Below, piece by piece: positions 36,584 through 44,596 of a stretch of 64,000 bases of DNA; within the stretch, counting starts at the first letter, position 1; each line of letters opens with the position of its first letter. A program made the translations under genes and the position numbers. Under the pieces are notes generated by a model that did not search any database, had not been told where the DNA came from, and saw nothing but the letters and a program-made list of their open reading frames with translations. Source of the DNA: Octadecabacter algicola (GTDB lineage: Bacteria; Pseudomonadota; Alphaproteobacteria; Rhodobacterales; Rhodobacteraceae); the NCBI RefSeq assembly GCF_021532625.1, contig NZ_JAKGAR010000002.1, positions 1 through 64,000 of the forward strand, written 5' to 3'.

Positions 36584-37176
36584 GGGCTGACCTGACGGAT
36601 CATTGTCGTCGCTGAAGAAAACCCAAATACATGACGTAGTGGGCCAAGGTGGTGAATGTCGCCGGCAACAAACCCTTTGCGTTCATAAAGCGCACGTGCG
36701 CGAGTGTTATTGTCGATGACGTCCAGACGTAATTCCTTGTAACCGCGCCGTGCGGCCTCATGGCTGATTGCATCAAGCAGCGCCGTGCCGACACCCTTGC
36801 CGCGCGCGTGACTGGCGACAAAGACGCCGTCCATAAGGAAACGTTGGTTTTCGGTATCGCGTTCCAGCAAGTGCAAAAGCGTGGCCCGCCATGTGCTCCC
36901 GAACCAACCGTAGTGGCGCGTCATGTCGTTCCAAGTGCCATCAACTAAGGCACCTTTGGCAGTCTTAAAGCCGACAACGCCAAGCAAAGTACCGTTTTGG
37001 TCACGGGCGCAAATTGCGTGGCTGGGGTCGAGCAAGTCTTCGATGAAAGTTAGAGCCCGTTTCTGTGGCCCCATGACATAGCCAAGTTTTTGGCCGAAGG
37101 CCTGCCAGTACATTGCGCTGATCTCAGGGCGTTCATCGTCGTTAAACCCAGCCGAGATTTGCAGGTTCAAACCCAT
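36580..37176 (-). CDS. GNAT family N-acetyltransferase
   Basis: Acetyl-CoA-dependent transferase of 198 residues. The acetyl-CoA pyrophosphate loop is SHARGKGVGTALLDAI near residue 123 and the later strand-helix is DVIDNNTRARALYERKGF. The substrate is unknown. It overlaps mobA by 10 nt and the convergent membrane-protein gene by 4 nt. Confidence 0.88.
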   Translation of the reverse strand: MGLNLQISAGFNDDERPEISAMYWQAFGQKLGYVMGPQKRALTFIEDLLDPSHAICARDQNGTLLGVVGFKTAKGALVDGTWNDMTRHYGWFGSTWRATLLHLLERDTENQRFLMDGVFVASHARGKGVGTALLDAISHEAARRGYKELRLDVIDNNTRARALYERKGFVAGDIHHLGPLRHVFGFSSATTMIRQVSP

Positions 37177-37748
37177 GTTTGGGCCTGCGCCAGATCGTCC
37201 GGTGTATTGATGTTGAAGAATACGGGCGGCGTGGTGTCCGGGAACGGTGCCAGTGCCGCGTTTTGGTCCTTAGTAAAGGTGCGGACCTTGCGGCCACCTG
37301 ACGCCAGAAAAGCTGAGAGTGGGTCACTAAGGGACACGGGCCAAAGGCCAAACGTGCCGTGTTCCCAATCCGGTGTTGTGGCAATGGTCAGGCCGTCCGG
37401 ATGGCCATCGGCTGCCATCAAAAGGTGAGGCACTAGATCACATGGGAAGAATGGGGTGTCGACGGCTACGGTGACAATATGGCTCGCGCCTTGGTTGGCC
37501 GCCCATTCCAACCCTGCGAGGACACCGGCAAGCGGGCCAAGGTGGCCGGGCATTGTGTCTGGTAAGATCGTCCAGTTGCCGACGATAGGCTCGTTCGCGT
37601 TCACCGCAATATCGCGCACTTGTGGCAAAAGCCTTTCGGCACACCGATCTATTAGTCGTTCGCCTCCGAGGGGCAGATCAGCTTTTGATGCGCCGTCCAT
37701 ACGGGTTGAACGTCCTCCTGCAAGGATCAGACCTAAGGGTTCAATCAT
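37167..37748 (-). CDS. mobA: Molybdenum cofactor guanylyltransferase
   Basis: Nucleotidyltransferase of 193 residues that attaches GMP to molybdopterin. The GTP-binding signature LGLILAGGRSTRMDGASKAD is at the N-terminus, with PGHLGPLAGVLAGLEWA and VTVAVDTPFFPCDLV later. MobA serves DMSO-reductase-type enzymes; the hydroxylase at 9.6-13.3 kb is expected to use the cytosine form made by MocA, which I do not see here. Confidence 0.93.
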   Translation of the reverse strand: MIEPLGLILAGGRSTRMDGASKADLPLGGERLIDRCAERLLPQVRDIAVNANEPIVGNWTILPDTMPGHLGPLAGVLAGLEWAANQGASHIVTVAVDTPFFPCDLVPHLLMAADGHPDGLTIATTPDWEHGTFGLWPVSLSDPLSAFLASGGRKVRTFTKDQNAALAPFPDTTPPVFFNINTPDDLAQAQTWV

Positions 37749-37837
37749 GGGCGATTGTCGCGTGCATTTGCGGCCTCTTGTTGTAACTCATCTTGGCCAA
37801 GGCTATGGCGGTGATAACCGAACTGTAAGGCAGGCAA

Positions 37838-38551
37838 ATGGCCGAGGCGACCCAGAAATCGTACTATTGGACGGGCTTTCGCGCGGGTGTACCGTTTGTC
37901 TTGGTGGTCGTGCCATTCGGGCTGTTGTTTGGCGTTGTCGCGACCGAGGCTGGTTTCACGAGTCTGCAAACGATGGCGTTCTCATCCGTCGTATTCGCAG
38001 GGGCCGCTCAGTTTGCAGCACTCCAGTTGATGGTGGATAACGCGCCAATGGCGATTGTGATCGCAACGGCACTTGCGGTGAATTTACGGATGGCAATGTA
38101 TTCAGCCTCATTGTCTCTTTGGCTTGGAGACGCGCCGTTATGGAAACGCGCTCTGATCGCCTATGTGAATGTTGATCAAAGCTATGCTGTGTCGATCAAT
38201 AAATACGAAGACGAACCGCAGATGGTGTTATCGGATCGAACTGCGTTCTTTTTTGGTGCGGTGACACCCGTATGCCCGCTTTGGATTGTAGCAACGGGTT
38301 TGGGCATTTGGCTTGGCGATGGCATTCCGGACTGGATGGCTTTGGATTTCGCGGTTCCGATCTGTTTTCTCGCGATTATTGCACCGATGATGCGTACGAT
38401 GGCGCATATGGTGGCGGCGGTAACGTCGATTGTTGTGGCGCTGCTTCTGGCTGGGTTGCCATTCAACCTTGGGCTATTGGTCGCGGCGGTTCTTGCAATG
38501 GTGGTCGGTGCGCAAGTTGAGCTTTGGACAGTACGGCGGGCCAAGGCATGA
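37838..38551 (+). CDS. AzlC family amino-acid exporter subunit
   Basis: Large subunit (237 residues) of a two-part exporter typified by the branched-chain amino acid exporters AzlCD/BrnFE. Diagnostic segments are FRAGVPFVLVVVPFGLLFG, SVVFAGAAQFAALQLM and ALAVNLRMAMYSASL. It overlaps the AzlD-type gene by 4 nt. Confidence 0.93.
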   Translation: MAEATQKSYYWTGFRAGVPFVLVVVPFGLLFGVVATEAGFTSLQTMAFSSVVFAGAAQFAALQLMVDNAPMAIVIATALAVNLRMAMYSASLSLWLGDAPLWKRALIAYVNVDQSYAVSINKYEDEPQMVLSDRTAFFFGAVTPVCPLWIVATGLGIWLGDGIPDWMALDFAVPICFLAIIAPMMRTMAHMVAAVTSIVVALLLAGLPFNLGLLVAAVLAMVVGAQVELWTVRRAKA

Positions 38552-38877
38552 GCACGGGATACATCTGGATCATTATTCTAATACTCGGCGTCGGAACCTA
38601 TCTGATCCGGTTCTCGTTTTTGGGCCTGATTGGCGGGCGAGATTTGCCAGAATGGGTATTGCGGCACCTGCGGTACACCGCCGTTGCGGTCTTACCTGGC
38701 TTGGTGGCGCCGCTGGTTTTGTGGCCCACGGCGACGGCTGGAGAGATCGATCCAGCCCGCTTGAGCGCCGCTTTGGTGACGTTCGGCGTTGGGTTGCTAA
38801 CGCGCAATGTCATTGCCGCCATCCTTGCGGGCGGCGGCACATTGTTTGCGATGATAGCGATTACCGGCGCTTATTGA
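38548..38877 (+). CDS. AzlD family exporter subunit
   Basis: Small partner (109 residues) of the AzlC-type protein with four hydrophobic segments. Family features are WIIILILGVGTYLIRFSFL at the start and RHLRYTAVAVLPGLVAP. The ATG at 38548 overlaps the azlC stop in ATGA; an in-frame ATG at 38524 lies inside azlC. Its end overlaps the convergent lipoprotein gene by 7 nt. Confidence 0.92.
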   Translation: MSTGYIWIIILILGVGTYLIRFSFLGLIGGRDLPEWVLRHLRYTAVAVLPGLVAPLVLWPTATAGEIDPARLSAALVTFGVGLLTRNVIAAILAGGGTLFAMIAITGAY

Positions 38878-39500
38878 TCCGAACTGAGTGCCGCATCAAT
38901 CTGAGCTGCTGCAACTGATTTGTCGTCGGAGTCGTTCTCACGATGCTCGCGGGCGCGCACGCCTGGGAGCTCCGCAAACTGATCGGACAGATTGTTTGGG
39001 AAATACGATTGACGGATGTGACCAAATCCCGGCAACTGCTTTAGCATTCGCGTCGTGTGCGTAGTGCAGGCGGCTTTGGGTGTTGGACCGTTCGCAATGG
39101 CGAGGTTCATAGCCATTTCAGCGACTTCAGGTGCGACGTCAATTTCTTGAATAAGAGTGTAGTAGGTCTCTCTCGAGTGGAAAGAGATGTAAAACTCTGC
39201 GATCCTCGGCGTGATGCCGAAATGAACGTCATTGCGTTCGGGGATAGAACTATGACCGAACGTCCCCGCAGGATCCCAGAGGATACGCTGGCTGGCATTG
39301 ATCATCAGTCCTGAGTGCGCGCCGTTGTTAGAGCCGACGTTTTTCATTGTCAGCAAAGTCAGCCGCTTTGGTCCAGGATGAACGTAAGCCACACGATCGA
39401 TAGCCGATTGTGGTGCGAGTATTTCTTCACGGATCACACCGCGGCCACATCCAGCAAGCACTAAAGGCGCTGACAACATAAAATTACGGCGCCGCATCAT
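38871..39500 (-). CDS. Lipoprotein, possible permuted papain-like fold
   Basis: Exported lipoprotein of 209 residues: MMRRRNFMLSAPLVLAGC has a lipobox LAGC with Cys18. The mature part has a His in NNGAHSGLMI (His62) and a later Cys in KAACTTHTTRML (Cys145), with YFPNNLSDQFAELPG close to the end. The order His then Cys suggests a circularly permuted NlpC/P60-like fold; this is inference and no named family is certain. The start lies 4 nt after the stop of the oxidase subunit IV gene, so the two are coupled. Confidence 0.7.
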   Translation of the reverse strand: MMRRRNFMLSAPLVLAGCGRGVIREEILAPQSAIDRVAYVHPGPKRLTLLTMKNVGSNNGAHSGLMINASQRILWDPAGTFGHSSIPERNDVHFGITPRIAEFYISFHSRETYYTLIQEIDVAPEVAEMAMNLAIANGPTPKAACTTHTTRMLKQLPGFGHIRQSYFPNNLSDQFAELPGVRAREHRENDSDDKSVAAAQIDAALSSDQ

Positions 39501-39504
39501 CGGA

Positions 39505-39639
39505 TTAGCCGTTGACCAGAGCAATGAAGATAAGAAGAAGGATGATCGCGATTGATCCTTTGGTGACCATGCTCATGAAGCCATCAAATGTCTTCTGTTG
39601 AACTTCGATGTTCATTTCGCCGTGCTTGTGATCTGACAT
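39505..39639 (-). CDS. aa3-type cytochrome c oxidase subunit IV
   Basis: Single-span membrane protein of 44 residues, starting MSDHKHGEMNIEVQQKTFDG and ending in one hydrophobic helix with IALVNG. The HKHGEM and QQ-x-TF-x-GF pattern is that of bacterial aa3 oxidase subunit IV known from Paracoccus and Rhodobacter. AAAGGA lies about 8 nt before the ATG. The other oxidase genes are not in the window; the gene is an orphan paired with the lipoprotein gene. Confidence 0.85.
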   Translation of the reverse strand: MSDHKHGEMNIEVQQKTFDGFMSMVTKGSIAIILLLIFIALVNG

Positions 39640-39700
39640 ATTGAATTCCTTTGTTCGCTTTGGTCCGACTTAACCGATTCATTTGGACTTGTCAGCCCTG

Positions 39701-40156
39701 TCAGGACGTCGCATCGCCTGCATCAAGATCCGCGGCCAAACGGAAACCGATGCGGTTTGGTTCCGCCTGTTCGACCTGTTTTGGCAAGGCGCGAAGCATT
39801 ACCGACAATTGCGTGACGTGTTGGACCAATTGCGTCTTGGTGCCAGCGGGGTCAGCACCATAAAACGTTATGATATCTGGGTCGTAATACCCCATGCCCT
39901 CAATCCGCACGACGCCAGAACTGTCGCCTGCAAACCCCATGGCAACCTCATGTTCGTTATCCAATGTCTTCTCAAAGTTTTGGATGTAGACGATTAGGCG
40001 TTCATAGGCCCATCGCGCGGGGCTTTTTGGTTCGGACGACGCTGGAATGTCGGCAGGGTCTGGCGCACATTTGTCGGGGTCTGTGTGGACTTCGTGGACA
40101 TCGGGAATGGCCGTGGCCTCCATCGCCTCAACGGATGTGATGATCTTGTCGTCCAT
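39701..40156 (-). CDS. DUF6173-like conserved protein
   Basis: Cytoplasmic protein of 151 residues with a variable acidic N-terminus and a conserved core, PARWAYERLIVYIQNFEKTL, then EVAMGFAGDSSGVVRIEGMG and DIITFYGAD. I believe this is the family numbered DUF6173 (recalled from annotation of related genomes); its role is unknown. It follows the Lrp-type gene by 14 nt, so both are probably one unit. Confidence 0.7.
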   Translation of the reverse strand: MDDKIITSVEAMEATAIPDVHEVHTDPDKCAPDPADIPASSEPKSPARWAYERLIVYIQNFEKTLDNEHEVAMGFAGDSSGVVRIEGMGYYDPDIITFYGADPAGTKTQLVQHVTQLSVMLRALPKQVEQAEPNRIGFRLAADLDAGDATS

Positions 40157-40170
40157 GTGCGGTCTTTCTG

Positions 40171-40632
40171 TCAGAGTGGTAATGCTGTGGTATCCTTGAT
40201 GTCCTCCATAACGAAACTGGCGGAGATATCCGATACAGAAATTCGTGAGGTCAGCCGTTTATAGAAGTGATCGTAGGCCGCAACATCAGCTAAACGGACG
40301 GTTAGGACGTAATCAAGGTCACCGGTCATGCGCTGGGCGGTTGTGATTTCGGGTAATGCGGCAACGGCGATTGCGAATTCACGGCGCCATGCATCCGAAT
40401 GGTGGTCGGTTCGGATAAGGACTAAAGCCGTTAAGGGGCAACCGATCTTGCTGGCGTCCAACAGCGCCACCCGCGCACGGATAACGCCATTGGCTTCCAT
40501 TGCTTTGATCCGACGCCAACACGCATTGCGTGATAGGGCAACCTTTTCGGAAATGGTATCGACCGAACACATCGCATCTTTTTGCAAAATTGATAGAATC
40601 TTTTGATCAATTGTGTCGAGTTTTTGAGTCAT
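40171..40632 (-). CDS. Lrp/AsnC family regulator
   Basis: Regulator of 153 residues with an N-terminal HTH (DQKILSILQKDAMCSVDTIS with LSRNACWRRIKAMEANGVI) and a C-terminal RAM ligand domain (TGDLDYVLTVRLADVAAYD). The ATG at 40632 gives the family start MTQKLDTIDQKIL; an upstream frame reaches 40722 through the palindromic sites and is not protein-like. Palindromes directly before the gene suggest that it represses itself and controls the divergent pair. Confidence 0.92.
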   Translation of the reverse strand: MTQKLDTIDQKILSILQKDAMCSVDTISEKVALSRNACWRRIKAMEANGVIRARVALLDASKIGCPLTALVLIRTDHHSDAWRREFAIAVAALPEITTAQRMTGDLDYVLTVRLADVAAYDHFYKRLTSRISVSDISASFVMEDIKDTTALPL

Positions 40633-40633
40633 T

Positions 40634-40650
40634 TTGGGATAGTATCCCAA
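40634..40650. promoter_or_regulatory. Palindrome upstream of Lrp gene, likely operator
   Basis: TTGGGATA-G-TATCCCAA, perfect 8-bp arms with one central base, placed 2 nt before the Lrp-type start codon. A second copy type and a half site (TTGGGA at 40675-40680) lie further upstream. Confidence 0.6.
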
Positions 40651-40708
40651 TAGCTTCGGATATGCTTGTGTTTTTTGGGACAAAGTGACGTCGTTCGGCC
40701 GGTAGGGT

Positions 40709-40722
40709 TTGGGAAATCCCAA
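40709..40722. promoter_or_regulatory. Second TTGGGA palindrome in divergent region
   Basis: TTGGGA-AA-TCCCAA, perfect 6-bp arms, placed 15 nt before the divergent small membrane-protein gene. It shares the TTGGGA arm with the site at 40634-40650, so the two probably bind the same regulator. Confidence 0.55.
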
Positions 40723-40736
40723 TCTGGAGTCCCCAA

Positions 40737-40973
40737 ATGTCTGATCTTAGCCCACCAAAGCGCCAGTCTATTCTTGATCGCTGGTTTCTGGCCCACCCCG
40801 CGACGGTAGACGAAACCTATCTTCAGCACATGCGCTTCGCGCTTGGGTTTTCGTTTTGGTTAATCGTAGCAGGACTTGCGGCCCTGACGCATGCCTTTCT
40901 CCCTGCGGTTTGTGAAACGACCGCCAGCCGAATTCTGGCCAAATTAACGGCGCGCATGGCGGCGCGACACTAG
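40737..40973 (+). CDS. DUF6356-like small membrane protein
   Basis: Protein of 78 residues with FLAHPATVDETYLQHMRFAL and one or two hydrophobic segments near residues 34-58. The HPA-x-V-x-E-x-Y-x2-H-x2-F pattern is that of the family I know as DUF6356, which has no established function. One base separates its stop from the glutamine amidotransferase start, so the two are co-translated and face the Lrp-type gene. Confidence 0.72.
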   Translation: MSDLSPPKRQSILDRWFLAHPATVDETYLQHMRFALGFSFWLIVAGLAALTHAFLPAVCETTASRILAKLTARMAARH

Positions 40974-40974
40974 G

Positions 40975-41730
40975 ATGTGTCGCCTAACTGCCTATTGCGG
41001 CCCGCCAATTCCCCTGGAAAACATAATCGTGCGCCCCAAGCACTCGTTGTTGGAGCAAAGCCAACATGCAACCGAGGCCAAGTTGGCCGTCAACGGGGAC
41101 GGTTTCGGGATTGCATGGTATGATGACAGAAAAGAACTTGGTCTTTATCGGGATGTGCTGCCCGCATGGTCTGATGGAAATCTGACAAGTCTGTGCCGTA
41201 TGGTGCGATCACGCTTATTCTTGGCGCATGTTCGGGCGAGTACTGTGGGCGAAACGAGTCGCCAGAATTGCCACCCATTCAAGTTCGGACGCTGGTCGTT
41301 CTGCCACAACGGGCAAGTGCCACATTTCCCTGCCATCCGACGTCGACTGGAGGCTGCTCTTCCTGACGATCTTTATGCTGCGCGGCAGGGATCGACCGAC
41401 AGCGAGATGATCTTTCTGACGATGTTGGCGCATGGTTTGGATGAAGATCCCGAGCGGGCGATCGCCCTTATGTTAGAAGAGATCGGGAATGGACCCGAAC
41501 CTGTAAAAATAACCTGTGTCTTCAGTGATGGAGAGGATGTCTTTGGGTTTCGCCATGCTTCATCGGGGCAGGCGCCGACTTTGTATATGTCGCAGGGTCT
41601 TGATTTTGGTGGGCATGCTTTTGCATCCGAACCGTTGTGCGACACCGATGGGCGTTGGCACGCTGTTCCACAGGATTGCGTCACTTCTCTGGCAAAGACA
41701 AATGTTTTCGGGTGCGCTCAGGTTGCCTGA
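40975..41730 (+). CDS. Class II glutamine amidotransferase
   Basis: Ntn-type amidotransferase of 251 residues with the nucleophile Cys2 directly after Met (MCRLTAYCGPPIPLE), DGFGIAWYDD for the active-site wall, LAHVRASTVGETSRQNCHPF and WSFCHNGQV. It resembles the stand-alone YafJ group rather than a biosynthetic enzyme with a synthase domain. Its ammonia acceptor is unknown. The end overlaps the convergent hydrolase gene by 13 nt. Confidence 0.9.
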   Translation: MCRLTAYCGPPIPLENIIVRPKHSLLEQSQHATEAKLAVNGDGFGIAWYDDRKELGLYRDVLPAWSDGNLTSLCRMVRSRLFLAHVRASTVGETSRQNCHPFKFGRWSFCHNGQVPHFPAIRRRLEAALPDDLYAARQGSTDSEMIFLTMLAHGLDEDPERAIALMLEEIGNGPEPVKITCVFSDGEDVFGFRHASSGQAPTLYMSQGLDFGGHAFASEPLCDTDGRWHAVPQDCVTSLAKTNVFGCAQVA

Positions 41731-42746
41731 AACCAATGGGTCCCGTCCCGCAAGGTGCGGGTAGCTTGTCCGGTTTGGTGCAGGTGATTGAGATGCGCGA
41801 GGGCCTCGACCAGAGCCAGCCCATATTCGCTTTCACCGATTGCGCGCTTGAACAACGGTTTGAAACAATCGCCAGCGCGTTGCGGGGTCGAGATGTGGTC
41901 AACCAAACGATCTAGCGCGCTGTGGTGATTTTCTATCAGTTGCTGCATGCGTTTTGGCAGGCCCGTGAAGGGGAGTTTATGACCGCCAAGGACCAGATGG
42001 TCGTCGCGGGCAAATGGCGCAAGACGTTCGCAGGCTTCCAACCATTCAGCCAAAGGGTCGGCGTCTGGTTCGGTTGGATAGACGCCAATGTTGGGGCTGA
42101 TGGATGGCAACAGCTGGTCGCCACCAATCACAAGGTTGTCGTCGCGGCTCCAGAACGTGGCGTGCTCGGGGGCGTGACCATTGCCCATACGGATGTCCCA
42201 CGTACGTCCGCCGATATCGATCGTGCCGCCTTCTTGTAGGCGTGTGAACCCGAGGGGCATCGGATGGACACAGTCCGCAAAGTTGAATGGGCGGTCATTG
42301 CGACGTTTGGCGAGGATGTCTTCGTCCATACCAGCGCGTTGGTAAAATTCAATTGAACGTGTCGGATAGGCGGGTTGTTCGTCGAGAGTCAGCATCCGTG
42401 CCATCAGCCATGCTGTGCGTGGCATCGCGAGTTCTGCACCCGACTCTTGGAACCAACCTGCAAGGCCGATGTGATCTGGGTGGTGGTGTGTGCCAATGAC
42501 CCGCGTGACGGGCTTGCCTGCCAAAGGCCCCGCCAAAAGCGTTTCCCAAATGGCGCGGGTTTTACCGCTGTCAAATCCAGTATCGATTACTGTCCAGCCG
42601 TCGCCATCATCCAGCGCATAGACATTCACGTGATCCAAAGCCATCGGAAGCGGCAGGCGCATCCATAACACACCAGTGGCGACTTCGATTGCTTCTCCGG
42701 TAGCGGGTGGTTCGGGCCATGGGTAATGGATTTTGTCTGTGCTCAT
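41718..42746 (-). CDS. MBL-fold metallo-hydrolase
   Basis: Metal-dependent hydrolase of 342 residues. The zinc signature THHHPDHIG lies near residue 86, and later ligands are in NGHAPEHATF and VIGGDQLLPSISPNIG. The C-terminal third (FKPLFKR, ALAHLNHLHQTG) forms a helical winged domain as in the lactamase B group 2 subfamily. The substrate is unknown; a thioesterase or glyoxalase-like role would be typical. Confidence 0.9.
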   Translation of the reverse strand: MSTDKIHYPWPEPPATGEAIEVATGVLWMRLPLPMALDHVNVYALDDGDGWTVIDTGFDSGKTRAIWETLLAGPLAGKPVTRVIGTHHHPDHIGLAGWFQESGAELAMPRTAWLMARMLTLDEQPAYPTRSIEFYQRAGMDEDILAKRRNDRPFNFADCVHPMPLGFTRLQEGGTIDIGGRTWDIRMGNGHAPEHATFWSRDDNLVIGGDQLLPSISPNIGVYPTEPDADPLAEWLEACERLAPFARDDHLVLGGHKLPFTGLPKRMQQLIENHHSALDRLVDHISTPQRAGDCFKPLFKRAIGESEYGLALVEALAHLNHLHQTGQATRTLRDGTHWFQAT

Positions 42747-42772
42747 GATCTAGGTGCTTAGCGACTTGCGCC

Positions 42773-44473
42773 CTAGGACGCCAGATCATCCGCAGTTATA
42801 GCCAACAGATCATCCGCCCCTTCGCGCACGTGAGCCAGAAGAGCAGTATGTTCCGGCAGCAAGCGTTTGATATAAAACGTCGCAAGGCGTTTGCGGGCTT
42901 CGTCGCCGCTCAGTGCTGCTGTCAAATGGAAGTGTGCACCCAGTACACGTGCAAATGCGCGCAAGTATGGCACGGCTCCTGCAAAGCGGTGATCCATGTC
43001 TTGGGTGACAAGCCATTCAGTGGTTTCGCGCAGGCTTTCGCTGGCTTGCCAAACAGGATCGACAAGGTCGGGCAGGGTTGATCTGGCAGCTTCTGCGGCG
43101 GCTTCGATCTCATCCATCAGGGCAAAGGCGGCATCGCCGTTGTCCATCATTTTGCGCGCGACAAGATCCATTGCCTGAATGCCATTGGTGCCCTCATAGA
43201 TTGTCGTGACACGAACGTCCCGGGCGAATTGGGCCGCGCCGGTTTCTTCAATAAAACCCATGCCACCGTGAACTTGGATGCCGGTTGCGGCAGTCTCGAC
43301 GCCAATGTCTGTGCCAAAGGCCTTTGAAATCGGGGTCAGCAGGGCTGCACGGGCATCCCAAGCAGCATCGCCGGTCGCCGTCGCCATATCAATCGCAACC
43401 GCATTGGCGAGCGCGATAGAACGGGCCGCAAAGATCTCGGATTTCATCGTGGCGAGCATCCGGCGCACGTCAGCGTGTTCGATAATGGTACCAGACCCGC
43501 CTGCGCGGCCTTGCTTACGGTCCATCGCGTAGGCCAGCGCATGTTGATATGCGGCTTCGGCGACACCAATACCTTGAGTTGCCACGCCTACGCGGGCGTT
43601 GTTCATCATTGTGAACATCGCCGCCATGCCGCCGTGTTTTTCGCCGATCAGCCAGCCCGTTGCGCCATCATATTCCATTACGGCAGTTGGGGAGCCATGT
43701 AGGCCCATCTTATGCTCAAGGCTAACAACGCGCAGCGAGTTGCGCTCACCCAACGTGCCATCTGCGTTCGGGATAATCTTTGGAACCATGAATAGGCTGA
43801 TGCCTTTGGTCCCTTGGACGCCATCGGGCAAACGCGCCAACACGAGATGGCAGACGTTCTCGGTGAAGTCGTTATCGCCCCAAGAAATATAAATCTTTTG
43901 GCCCGAAATTGCATAAGAACCGTCCTCGTTTGGCACAGCCTTGGAGGCAAGCGCCCCGACGTCCGACCCTGCCTGTGGCTCGGTGAGGTTCATTGTCCCG
44001 CTCCAATCGCCCGAAATCAGTTTCGGGAGATAGAGGTCTTTAATGGCATCGCTTGCGTGATGTTCGAGGGCTTCGATTTGGCCTTGCGTCATCAACGGGT
44101 TCAATTGCAACGAGAGACAAGCGCCCGCCAGCATTTCATTGACCGCTGTGGCCAGTGTCAACGGGAGCCCCATGCCGCCATTTTCAGGACTGGCCGAGAT
44201 GCCAATCCAGCCGCCCTCGGCGATGGCTTTGTACCCTGCGTCAAACCCAGGAGAGGTACGTACAATTCCGTTCTCCAAAAATGCTGGCTGCTCGTCGCCT
44301 GCGCCTTGCAGTGGCGCGACGACCTCATCGCACAGTTTCGCTGCTTCCGTCATGATCGCATCGCGCATGTCTGAAGTGGCTTCGGAAAAGCGGTCTGTCT
44401 TCGCGATCTGCGTGAAGTTCACGACATGATCCATCAGAAACTGAAAGTCGGCGACAGGGGAAGTATACGGCAT
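42773..44473 (-). CDS. Acyl-CoA dehydrogenase, DmdC-related family
   Basis: Flavoenzyme of 566 residues with a long C-terminal domain. Features are MNLTEPQAGSDVGALASKAV for flavin and substrate, GSPTAVMEYDGATGWLIG, and YEGTNGIQAMDL with the expected catalytic Glu. DmdC, the methylmercaptopropionyl-CoA dehydrogenase of DMSP metabolism, belongs to this family, but no other dmd gene is near, so an ordinary acyl-CoA substrate is equally likely. Electrons would pass through ETF to the ETF-QO encoded at 33.2 kb. Confidence 0.9.
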   Translation of the reverse strand: MPYTSPVADFQFLMDHVVNFTQIAKTDRFSEATSDMRDAIMTEAAKLCDEVVAPLQGAGDEQPAFLENGIVRTSPGFDAGYKAIAEGGWIGISASPENGGMGLPLTLATAVNEMLAGACLSLQLNPLMTQGQIEALEHHASDAIKDLYLPKLISGDWSGTMNLTEPQAGSDVGALASKAVPNEDGSYAISGQKIYISWGDNDFTENVCHLVLARLPDGVQGTKGISLFMVPKIIPNADGTLGERNSLRVVSLEHKMGLHGSPTAVMEYDGATGWLIGEKHGGMAAMFTMMNNARVGVATQGIGVAEAAYQHALAYAMDRKQGRAGGSGTIIEHADVRRMLATMKSEIFAARSIALANAVAIDMATATGDAAWDARAALLTPISKAFGTDIGVETAATGIQVHGGMGFIEETGAAQFARDVRVTTIYEGTNGIQAMDLVARKMMDNGDAAFALMDEIEAAAEAARSTLPDLVDPVWQASESLRETTEWLVTQDMDHRFAGAVPYLRAFARVLGAHFHLTAALSGDEARKRLATFYIKRLLPEHTALLAHVREGADDLLAITADDLAS

Positions 44474-44596
44474 AGGATCAATCCAGCGCTTGGGTTTATT
44501 TAGGTCGTTCTTGGAATCAGCCCGTTTGGGGCGTATGTGGGCAATTCAATGAAAGGCTAAAGACATGGGCCAAACCCGCAACATAAACGCAGCGTC

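Noticed and set aside
42773-44473. Naming the acyl-CoA dehydrogenase dmdC
   Set aside because: The family fits, but no other DMSP-pathway gene is nearby and sequence alone does not fix the substrate.
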